DNA of 5,601 nucleotides from positions 1 through 5,601 of the forward strand of contig JAUVAE010000048.1 of the NCBI GenBank assembly GCA_030591905.1. Reading direction: 5' to 3'. A model generated the notes under the pieces. The model worked only from the letters and a program-made list of their open reading frames with translations. It was not told where the DNA came from and searched no databases. The stretch is from Candidatus Komeilibacteria bacterium. GTDB lineage: Bacteria > Patescibacteriota > Patescibacteriia > UBA1558 > S5-K13. Shown one piece after another: positions 1 through 5,601 of the stretch (position 1 is the stretch's first letter; each line of letters starts with the position of its first letter). A program made the translations under genes and the position numbers.

Positions 1-203
1 ATGCATTTGTTCCTCAGAAGAAACATTCACCCAAAAGGAGTTTCATTGTACTTGGTGTAGGATTTTTTAGTTTTTGGATTCTTCTCGCACTAATTTTAAG
101 AGGTGAAAAGGTATTATCTAGAAAAGAGAAGGAAAACGTAATTGAAGAGAAAGAGTATAATTTTTATAATAAATTAGCTTCGATTTTTAAAGTGCATATA
201 TGA
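1..203 (+). CDS. wzz: Wzz-like polysaccharide chain-length determinant, C-terminal end (5' partial)
   Basis: This open frame enters from the left edge. Its first complete codon is at base 3 and its TGA stop is at 201-203, leaving 66 visible residues. They begin with a Pro/Lys/Arg-rich stretch (AFVPQKKHSPKRS, residues 1-13). One hydrophobic segment follows (about 14-32, FIVLGVGFFSFWILLALIL), then a charged tail of about 34 residues. A proline- and base-rich linker leading into a final membrane helix is the usual end of Wzz-family (PCP) proteins. These inner-membrane proteins span the membrane twice, have a large periplasmic coiled-coil domain, and control how long the Wzy-made polymer grows. 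The stop overlaps the start of the polymerase gene by four bases (ATGA), and this position fits the role. The tail after the last helix is longer than in classic enterobacterial Wzz. The N-terminal domain is outside the window, so another envelope protein with one C-terminal helix is not fully excluded. Confidence 0.68.
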   Translation, partial: AFVPQKKHSPKRSFIVLGVGFFSFWILLALILRGEKVLSRKEKENVIEEKEYNFYNKLASIFKVHI

Positions 204-1531
204 TCTCTTTTTGGGTAACAATATTTTTTGTTTTCTTTTTATTTGTAGGAAAACATTTATTTAAGAGATGGTTTAATCCCATATTTCTCTATGTGGCTAG
301 TTGGTCTTTTATTATTTATTTGTATGATTTGAAATTGTTAGCTTATAGTTCAATTTCAGGTTTAACGTGGATTGTAATAAGTTTCGCTTTCTTTTCATTT
401 CTATTTGGCGTGATAACTGTTTATTTAGGGCGAAGTTTATTTTTTAATAACTATGAAGATATAAATTATAAAACCTCTGATATAAAGCCTTGGAGTCTAG
501 AGAAAGAAACCAAACTAAAGAAAATAATAATTATTACAGCTTTAATAGGATTACTTGTTTCACTCCAACATTGGTATGTATTGATAAATGAGTTTGGTAG
601 TATTGGAATGGTTTTTTTAAGTGGTGGTGATATTTATTCTATGAGAGTTGGTGGAGAGCATTTTGGAAAAATTCCTTATTTTAATTTATTATCTTATGTT
701 TCAGTTTTTTTAAGTGCAATATATTCTGCATATAGAAATAAATTTACTTATCTAATATTTTTACCTTTGTTTGCTGTTATCTTAACTGATGCTGCAAGCT
801 TTGCGCGAGCAGGTGTTTTTTTTGCTTTTGTTCTATTTGGAATTACTTTTATTACGGCAAGATATTTTTTTAAGTCTAAATTACAGAGTAAAAGATTTAA
901 TAATAATAAGAATATTATAGTAGCAACAATAATTATTTTGATTGTTGCAATGGGGAGTGTCTCTTTAATTCGCTTAATGAGAAATCCTATGGGAGATTTC
1001 AAATCGACAAGTATTGAGTTGAAAGAATTAAGTAATGATGGTATAATTTCAAATTCAATTTATTTGTACTTTAGTTCTCCTTTACCAGTTTTAAGTGCAT
1101 ATTTGGATAAAAGAAAAGAATCTGCTGTTTGGGGTGAAAATACTTTTTATCCAGTATATAATAATCTGAATAGATTTGGCGCAAATGTAAATTTAAAACC
1201 ATATCCAAAAGGTTATTTTATTCCCATGTGGGTTAATTCTGCGACATATATTCGAGAACTCGATGTTGATTTTGGTCCCTTAGGGATTTTCATAATTCCT
1301 TTTTTAATTGGTTTCCTTTCAACATATTTTTGGTATAAATTATTTAGTCAAGGCAGTTTGATTTATCTCACCCTGTTCTCATATACTTCAATCTTATTGG
1401 TCTTTTCAATTTTCTATATTGGGACGAGGCTTTCGTTCTGGTTCTTTGGATTTATTTTTTCAATTATAGTAGTTTTGTATTTTGAAAAGACTGAGAAAAA
1501 AAGTGGACAAATTTCTGATGAAAGCATCTAA
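200..1531 (+). CDS. wzy: Wzy-type oligosaccharide repeat-unit (O-antigen) polymerase
   Basis: A 443-residue integral membrane protein with roughly ten to twelve hydrophobic segments, for example 2-17, 27-44, 52-75, 108-126, 162-178, 183-218, 238-257, 360-378 and 386-427. Between the last clusters lies a long hydrophilic, presumably periplasmic loop at about 260-355. Length and layout match Wzy polymerases, which join lipid-linked repeat units on the periplasmic face of the inner membrane. Family-like marks are the N-terminal NP-x-W region (26-35), an Arg in a small-residue context between helices (SFARAG, 200-205), the loop segment GENTFYPVYNNLNRFG (312-327), and DVDFGPLG (355-362) just before a helix, a signature of the oligosaccharide repeat-unit polymerase group. 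Sequence conservation is low in this family, so topology and context carry much of the weight. The ATG at 200 overlaps the upstream stop (ATGA), with no Shine-Dalgarno sequence, and is the only plausible start because the next Met is residue 136. The linkage formed cannot be read from sequence. Confidence 0.85.
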   Translation: MISFWVTIFFVFFLFVGKHLFKRWFNPIFLYVASWSFIIYLYDLKLLAYSSISGLTWIVISFAFFSFLFGVITVYLGRSLFFNNYEDINYKTSDIKPWSLEKETKLKKIIIITALIGLLVSLQHWYVLINEFGSIGMVFLSGGDIYSMRVGGEHFGKIPYFNLLSYVSVFLSAIYSAYRNKFTYLIFLPLFAVILTDAASFARAGVFFAFVLFGITFITARYFFKSKLQSKRFNNNKNIIVATIIILIVAMGSVSLIRLMRNPMGDFKSTSIELKELSNDGIISNSIYLYFSSPLPVLSAYLDKRKESAVWGENTFYPVYNNLNRFGANVNLKPYPKGYFIPMWVNSATYIRELDVDFGPLGIFIIPFLIGFLSTYFWYKLFSQGSLIYLTLFSYTSILLVFSIFYIGTRLSFWFFGFIFSIIVVLYFEKTEKKSGQISDESI

Positions 1532-2969
1532 TCCACTAAAAAATCTTTTTTCAATTGTATTTGGCAGAACTAGTGAATTAATTCTCACTTTTTTCGCCAT
1601 TACAGTTTTAATTAGATATTTGGGTTCGTCGCAATATGGTGTTTTTTCTTCAGTTGTTGCACTTTTAGGAATTCTTTCAAAGTTCATTGATTTAGGCTTC
1701 TCACAAATAATTTTTAGAGAATTTTCTTCCAATTCCAAAATGCGTGAAGTTATCAATTCAGCAATAACGATTAGATTGTTACTATTTTTTACACTTATGT
1801 TGTTTTATAATATTTTTGTCTTTTTTATACAAATTGTTGAACCCGAAGAAATCATTATAACTAATATTTTATTTTTTAACATAATAATTTCGGCTAAATT
1901 TAGGAATATTAGAGATTTATTAGAAATTCCATTCAAAAGTAAATTAAGAATGGATATTGTTATGTTTGCAACATTTTTGGACTCTTTACTTTTGCTAATT
2001 TTTATTTTGGTTGGTAGTTCTTATAATTATTCCTTAGTTGAAATAACAATTCTATATACTCTTGCAAATTTACCAGGCTTTTTAATCTTAATATTTTTAC
2101 TTAATAAATCTGAAGTCTTTAATTTTGAGTTCGGTTTTAAAAATATTAAATGGTTAATGAAAGAATCTTTGCCATTATGGGGGGCTGGTATTTTAACTGT
2201 AATATTTTTACAACTTGACATAGTTTTACTAAAGCTATTTATTTCATCTAAAGATGCTGGATTATATTCAGCCGCATTAAGAATAGGTGTTCCACTTTCA
2301 ATTATTCCACTTTCAATTGTTACTACAATTTTCCCAATAGTTGTGAAAAAGAGAAATGAAAATCCTAAATTGTCTCAACATATTGTAGATTTTTCTTTTA
2401 AAATATTATTGTTTTTATTATTATTTTCTTCAATTGTGGTTACTTTTAAATCAAAGGAAATTTTACTTTTGCTTTATGGAGTAGAATTTCAAGAAGCTAG
2501 CTCTAGCCTTATATTAATATTTTGGTCATTTACTTTTTATTATTTAAGTCAATTATCTCAAAACTTAATTACAATAATAGGGAAACAAAAGAATAATTTT
2601 TATTATTCAATAATTTTAATTACTTCCTTTCTTATTTTGTTGTTCTTCACTTTACGTTCTCTAGGTCCTACTGGTGCAGGGCTATCGCGATTAATAAGTT
2701 CTATTATAGGATTTCTGTTTTTATATTTTGTTTTAACGAAAACTGAATTTAAATCTGATTTATTTAATTTTAAAAATTTAGTCTATTTTATTTCCCTTTT
2801 TGTTATAGCTTATTTTTCTAATGTTTTTGGATTATTTTATTTTTTATTAGTTATTTCGATTTCGACCATATTTCTGACATATATATTTAAATATTTTAAT
2901 TATGAAGATTTTCTTCTGTTCAATCAATTTTTAAAAGAACCAAAATGGCTGAAAAGATTCCAAAAGTAA
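1518..2969 (+). CDS. wzx: Wzx-type lipid-linked oligosaccharide flippase (MATE/MOP superfamily)
   Basis: A very hydrophobic protein with about 12-14 predicted helices, belonging to the polysaccharide biosynthesis (Polysacc_synt, PF01943-like) flippases. These move undecaprenyl-pyrophosphate-linked repeat units across the inner membrane. With the ATG at 1518 the product is 483 residues, a normal size. Family features are the first helix followed by RYLGSSQYGVFS (33-44), DLGFSQIIFRE (58-68), the mid-protein LQLDIVLLK (231-239) leading to DAGLYSAALRI (246-256), LLYGVEF (318-324), and PTGAGLSRL (384-392). An in-frame TTG at 1482 would add 12 basic residues and give 495 residues. I prefer the ATG at 1518 because it gives a short 14-base overlap with the polymerase gene and starts about 20 residues before the first helix, as is typical. 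The longer form would overlap by 50 bases. A five-residue duplication (PLSII/PLSIV) sits at about residues 259-268. The stop overlaps the next gene by 25 bases. Confidence 0.88.
   Translation: MKASNPLKNLFSIVFGRTSELILTFFAITVLIRYLGSSQYGVFSSVVALLGILSKFIDLGFSQIIFREFSSNSKMREVINSAITIRLLLFFTLMLFYNIFVFFIQIVEPEEIIITNILFFNIIISAKFRNIRDLLEIPFKSKLRMDIVMFATFLDSLLLLIFILVGSSYNYSLVEITILYTLANLPGFLILIFLLNKSEVFNFEFGFKNIKWLMKESLPLWGAGILTVIFLQLDIVLLKLFISSKDAGLYSAALRIGVPLSIIPLSIVTTIFPIVVKKRNENPKLSQHIVDFSFKILLFLLLFSSIVVTFKSKEILLLLYGVEFQEASSSLILIFWSFTFYYLSQLSQNLITIIGKQKNNFYYSIILITSFLILLFFTLRSLGPTGAGLSRLISSIIGFLFLYFVLTKTEFKSDLFNFKNLVYFISLFVIAYFSNVFGLFYFLLVISISTIFLTYIFKYFNYEDFLLFNQFLKEPKWLKRFQK
2290..2319 (+). repeat. 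Short in-frame tandem duplication within the flippase gene
   Basis: Two adjacent 15-base copies, TTCCACTTTCAATTA at 2290-2304 and TTCCACTTTCAATTG at 2305-2319, differ only in the last base. The unit is a multiple of three, so the reading frame is kept and the protein carries VPLSI followed by IPLSI in a membrane helix. The near identity at DNA level suggests a fairly recent slippage duplication, although two proline-containing repeats within one helix region could also arise by chance in such low-complexity coding DNA. Confidence 0.7.
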
Positions 2970-3892
2970 TAGACATATCTATCATCGTTATTAATTTTAA
3001 TAGTTATAAACTAACTAGTCAAACGTTAAAAACATTAGCAGAATTTTCTACTGGTTTTAACTATGAAGTAATAATTGTTGATAATTTTTCAGAAGATGGT
3101 TCAGGAATAAAACTAAAGAATGATTTCCCAGGTTATCAACACATCTTAAATCAAGAAAATTTAGGATTCGCAAAAGCTAATAATCAAGCACTTAAAATAG
3201 CGAAAGGTAATTATATACTTTTCCTAAATAATGATGTGATTTTTGAAGAGAATACTATTAAAAGTCTTCTTCATTATCTAGACAAAAAAAATGAAAAGAT
3301 ACTAATAGCTCCTAAATTATTAAATGCGGATGGTACAATACAGCATTCAATATACAGTTTTCAAAATCTATGGTTATCCTTCACGACATATTTTTTTCTT
3401 TATAAGTTGTTTCCTAAATCAAAGTATTTTAACAGATACTATTTGATGAACAAAGGGGTAGAGGAGATCATTGAAGTTGAAGGTATTACAGGTGCTTTTA
3501 TGCTCTTTAATAAAGAAGACATTCTTGAATTAAACGGTTTTGATGAGGATTTTTTCTTTTATGGAGAGGATAATGATTTATGTAAGCGATTTAGCGATAT
3601 GGGTGGAAAAATTATTTATTATCCAAAGGTAAAAATTACACATTTAAAAGGTGGCACAAAAAAAACTAATTGGTTTCATGAGAAAAACCACACTTTATCA
3701 GTGTTATTTTTATTTAAAAAACACTTTCCATTTTACAAAAGAATCATAGTATATATATTCTTCTATCTTGGAACTATACTTAGAAGTGTCCTATTTTTAT
3801 TTGCCTATTTATTTACAATGAATTCAAATTATTTAACTGAGTCAAAACTAAAATTAAAGTCATTAATTATAACCACGAGTAGTAAAACATGA
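2945..3892 (+). CDS. Family 2 glycosyltransferase, WbbL/rhamnosyltransferase-like, with C-terminal membrane segment
   Basis: A 315-residue GT-A-fold glycosyltransferase (GT2, Glycos_transf_2) that would add one sugar to the lipid-linked repeat unit at the cytoplasmic face. The nucleotide-binding domain opens with ISIIVINFNSY (11-21) and VIIVDNFSEDGS (42-53). It continues with LGFAKANNQ (73-81) and the metal/nucleotide site LFLNNDV (92-98), the NND form of DXD common in this subgroup. The acceptor half has TGAFMLF (182-188), then GFDEDFFFYGEDNDLCKR (198-215), whose Glu208-Asp209 pair holds the likely catalytic base, and a late His233 before GG. This arrangement is that of WbbL-type enzymes, many of which are annotated as rhamnosyltransferases, but donor sugar cannot be told from sequence. 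A hydrophobic stretch at about 266-290 probably anchors the protein to the membrane. The ATG at 2945 lies 25 bases inside the flippase gene. It is the only usable start, since the next Met is residue 168. Confidence 0.9.
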   Translation: MAEKIPKVIDISIIVINFNSYKLTSQTLKTLAEFSTGFNYEVIIVDNFSEDGSGIKLKNDFPGYQHILNQENLGFAKANNQALKIAKGNYILFLNNDVIFEENTIKSLLHYLDKKNEKILIAPKLLNADGTIQHSIYSFQNLWLSFTTYFFLYKLFPKSKYFNRYYLMNKGVEEIIEVEGITGAFMLFNKEDILELNGFDEDFFFYGEDNDLCKRFSDMGGKIIYYPKVKITHLKGGTKKTNWFHEKNHTLSVLFLFKKHFPFYKRIIVYIFFYLGTILRSVLFLFAYLFTMNSNYLTESKLKLKSLIITTSSKT

Positions 3893-5007
3893 GTAAAATA
3901 TTAGTCCTTTCTACTGTTCATCATTTGGTAGATAATAGAATATTTTTTAAGGAAGTTGAGTCACTAAAAAAAATATCTTCAGATATAACATTTGCTGTAC
4001 CACATCCAGATGAAAACTTAAAAGAATATAATGGAGTGAAGATATTTCCATTAAAAGTTGAGCGATCCATTATTAAAAGACTTTTTACTTTACATATTAC
4101 AGTTTATAAATTAATAAAAAAGGAAAAGTATGATTTTATTCATTTTCATGATCCAGAATTAATGTTACTTATGTCAATTATTAAACGGAAAATTAAGACT
4201 AAAGTAATTTTTGATATTCATGAAAATATTGGTCCATCAATTAAGGATAAATATTGGATACCAAAATTTCTTAGAGGTTTAATTACTTTTCTATATACAG
4301 GTGTAGAGAAAATACTAATTACTAATTTAGATACTTTGGTTATTGCTGAGACATCTTATAGAGAAACGTATGGAGAAAAACCTATTGAAGTACTAAACTA
4401 TCCATGGGTTCTTGAAAAGAATGCTACATTAATAAAAGATTTTTCTGGAAAATTAAATTTTGTTTATGCTGGCGATATAATGACTAGAAAGGGCATTTGG
4501 AAAATGATGGATATTTTTGAGAAATTTTATGACGAACTCCAAGAGCCACATTTTGATCTTTTGGGTCGTTTTGTTCCACCGGAGTTAGAGGCAGAAGTAA
4601 AGGAGTACATTAATAAGAATAAATTAGAAGATAAAATTACTATTCATGGAAGAGTCCCTATTGAAGAGGTTAATAGAATTTTAGAGGATTCTCATATTGG
4701 TTTTTCAATTCTTGAACCTGTAGCAAATTATATTGGATCACTTCCAACTAAAATATTTGATTATATGAATAATAAAATGGTTGTTATTGCATCTGATTTT
4801 CCATTGTATAAAAAATATGTAGATGAACGTAGAACTGGTATAACAATCAATTTTCATGAACATGAAAAACACTTTGATGAAATGCTAGCTTTAATGAAAT
4901 CCCCAGAAAAGTTATCGAAAATGGCAGAAAATGGTTATAGAGAAGTGAAGAATGAGTGGAATTGGCCTGAGCAAGAGAAAAAATTATTAAAAATTTATTC
5001 AAGTTAG
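3889..5007 (+). CDS. Family 4 (GT-B) glycosyltransferase of the polysaccharide locus
   Basis: A 372-residue, two-domain, retaining-type glycosyltransferase (GT4; C-terminal Glycos_transf_1 domain), soluble or peripheral, expected to transfer a sugar from a nucleotide donor to the growing lipid-linked unit. The N-terminal acceptor domain has KILVLST (3-9), HHLVDNRIFFKEVESL (11-26), FIHFHDPEL (83-91) and VIFDIHEN (106-113). This H-x3-D-x-RI-x2-KE start is typical of one GT4 subgroup in polysaccharide loci. The C-terminal donor domain begins near 188 with NFVYAGDIMTRKG (190-202), then ITIHGRVP (250-257) and the nucleotide-sugar loop EPVANYIGSLPTKIFDYM (276-293) followed by VVIAS (298-302). In that loop Asp291 stands where the family usually has Glu, and the usual Gly and Pro of the following turn are Lys296 and Val298. 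The fold is otherwise complete and full length. The start overlaps the GT2 stop as ATGA, so translation is probably coupled. Donor and linkage are unknown. Confidence 0.9.
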   Translation: MSKILVLSTVHHLVDNRIFFKEVESLKKISSDITFAVPHPDENLKEYNGVKIFPLKVERSIIKRLFTLHITVYKLIKKEKYDFIHFHDPELMLLMSIIKRKIKTKVIFDIHENIGPSIKDKYWIPKFLRGLITFLYTGVEKILITNLDTLVIAETSYRETYGEKPIEVLNYPWVLEKNATLIKDFSGKLNFVYAGDIMTRKGIWKMMDIFEKFYDELQEPHFDLLGRFVPPELEAEVKEYINKNKLEDKITIHGRVPIEEVNRILEDSHIGFSILEPVANYIGSLPTKIFDYMNNKMVVIASDFPLYKKYVDERRTGITINFHEHEKHFDEMLALMKSPEKLSKMAENGYREVKNEWNWPEQEKKLLKIYSS

Positions 5008-5065
5008 AAAGACTATTTTTTGCAACTAAATTTTCTAAATAAAAATTGTATTTATAAAAAGCGAA
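5008..5065 (+). other. 58-base A/T-rich spacer before the deacetylase gene
   Basis: This is the only non-overlapping junction in the window. It contains almost only A and T. A weak inverted repeat, AATTTT at 5029-5034 and AAAATT at 5042-5047 with a seven-base loop, has no G:C pairs and no T-tract at a useful distance, so it is not a convincing terminator. I found no good match to the Bacteroidota -33/-7 promoter pattern (TTTG, then TAnnTTTG about 20 bases later). The deacetylase gene is therefore most simply read through from the operon, but an unrecognised promoter here is possible. Confidence 0.5.
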
Positions 5066-5134
5066 ATGATAAGTTGGTCAAAAATATTAAAAAGAATAAC
5101 TTTGTTTGTAATTCTTGGATTAGTTACAGCATGT
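5066..5134 (+). other. Lipoprotein signal peptide and lipobox of the deacetylase
   Basis: This stretch encodes residues 1-23: a basic n-region (MISWSKILKR), a hydrophobic h-region (ITLFVILGL) and the lipobox ending at Cys23, whose TGT codon is at 5132-5134. The V-T-A-C sequence fits the signal peptidase II pattern, so the mature protein should start at a lipidated Cys. It also supports the choice of the ATG at 5066 as the true start. Confidence 0.82.
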
Positions 5135-5601
5135 GAAGATATTTCTTCATTAGAGAATAGTGGATTAAAAAGTGGTGTAGTTTTAACTTTTGATGATTAT
5201 GCAGTTGAGGATTGGGTACTTGCAGATTCTATTTTTCAAAAAGAAAATTGGAAAGCAACATTTTGTGTAACAAAATTTCCCGAATTAAGTGAGGAGAGGA
5301 AAAAGGAAATACTATTTTTGCAAACACAAGGTCATGAAATTGCTTTTCATGGCACACATCATGTTGATGCAAAAAAATATGTGTTAACTCATACAATTAA
5401 CGATTACATAGAGTATGAAGTATTACCAGGATTAAACGAGATGCAAGATTATGGTCTAGATATTACAAGTTTTGTTTATCCACATGGTAAGAGGAGTACT
5501 TTTACTGACAGTTTTTTGTTAAACTATTTTTCAATTTTACGCGGCACGACTTATGGAATCAATTTTTTAAAAAAGAATAAGTTCTTCATAAATCAGAAAA
5601 A
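5066..5601 (+). CDS. Lipoprotein with NodB-type polysaccharide deacetylase domain (3' partial)
   Basis: An open frame from the ATG at 5066 runs without a stop to the right edge, giving 178 visible residues. The start is preceded by an A-rich leader. It opens a lipoprotein signal: basic residues (K6, K9, R10), a hydrophobic core (11-20) and the lipobox LVTAC with Cys23, followed by Glu24-Asp25. The mature part has the marks of the NodB homology domain (carbohydrate esterase 4-like, PF01522). Motif 1 is LTFDD (40-44), supplying a likely catalytic-base Asp43 and metal-ligand Asp44. Motif 2 is HGTHH (95-99), giving the two metal-ligand histidines in H-x3-H spacing. Motif 3 is FVYPHG (136-141). 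Such enzymes use a divalent metal to remove N- or O-linked acetyl groups from glycans. Placement directly after polymerisation genes suggests the surface polysaccharide as substrate, acting in the periplasm or outer membrane; peptidoglycan or another glycan cannot be excluded. The C-terminal part is outside the window. Confidence 0.85.
   Translation, partial: MISWSKILKRITLFVILGLVTACEDISSLENSGLKSGVVLTFDDYAVEDWVLADSIFQKENWKATFCVTKFPELSEERKKEILFLQTQGHEIAFHGTHHVDAKKYVLTHTINDYIEYEVLPGLNEMQDYGLDITSFVYPHGKRSTFTDSFLLNYFSILRGTTYGINFLKKNKFFINQK

Noticed and set aside
1..60. ATG at base 1 as a gene start
   Set aside because: That frame stops at 58-60 after 19 codons. Frame 3 carries a protein-like sequence into a natural stop overlapping the next gene, so the ATG is an accident of the window edge.
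748..1002. Antisense open frame of 84 codons inside the polymerase gene
   Set aside because: It lies wholly opposite a well-supported membrane protein gene. Its Ile/Lys-rich composition is what the complement of such a gene gives, and it shows no recognisable motif.
1460..1756. Antisense open frame of 98 codons across the polymerase/flippase junction
   Set aside because: It overlaps two real genes on the other strand, has no family resemblance and is explained as a shadow of A/T-rich coding DNA.
2027..2221. Antisense open frame of 64 codons inside the flippase gene
   Set aside because: Short, fully contained in a real gene, and without motifs or a leader that would support expression.
5029..5047. 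Possible terminator hairpin after the GT4 gene
   Set aside because: The stem is six A:T pairs with a seven-base loop and no following T-tract, so it would be too unstable to end transcription. Similar repeats are expected by chance in DNA this A/T-rich.
5016..5056. Possible promoter for the deacetylase gene (TTTTTTG followed by TATTTATA)
   Set aside because: The spacing between the two elements is about 26 bases, longer than the roughly 19-21 expected for Bacteroidota promoters, and the second element lacks the TTTG end.

Overview
The window is a stretch of a surface-polysaccharide (O-antigen, capsule or exopolysaccharide) biosynthesis locus of the Wzx/Wzy-dependent type. All recognisable genes lie on the + strand and none is a complete novelty. 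The DNA is strongly A+T-rich. Starts are preceded by A/T-rich leaders without clear Shine-Dalgarno sequences, and the last gene encodes a lipoprotein with acidic residues right after the lipidated cysteine. Together these suggest Bacteroidota or a close relative. This is inferred from style only, because no taxonomic marker gene is present.

Layout: (1) 1-203, the C-terminal end of a Wzz-like chain-length determinant, cut by the window edge. (2) 200-1531, a polytopic Wzy-type repeat-unit polymerase. (3) 1518-2969, a Wzx-type flippase. (4) 2945-3892, a family 2 (WbbL-like) glycosyltransferase with a C-terminal membrane segment. (5) 3889-5007, a family 4, GT-B-type glycosyltransferase. (6) 5008-5065, a 58-base A/T-rich spacer, the only real intergenic gap. 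(7) 5066-5601, the N-terminal 178 codons of a lipoprotein with a NodB-type polysaccharide deacetylase domain, running off the right edge.

How they would work together: the two glycosyltransferases add sugars to an undecaprenyl-linked repeat unit on the cytoplasmic face. Wzx flips the unit across the inner membrane, Wzy polymerises it on the periplasmic face, and Wzz sets chain length. The deacetylase lipoprotein could trim acetyl groups from the polymer or act on another glycan in the envelope. The first five genes all overlap (by 4, 14, 25 and 4 bases), so they are almost certainly one transcript. The initiating sugar-phosphate transferase and the nucleotide-sugar enzymes are not in this window, so the sugar structure cannot be predicted.

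No RNA gene, CRISPR array, insertion sequence or convincing terminator was seen. The observations most worth a second look are the deacetylase lipoprotein attached to the locus, the altered nucleotide-sugar loop in the family 4 glycosyltransferase, and a small in-frame tandem duplication in the flippase.
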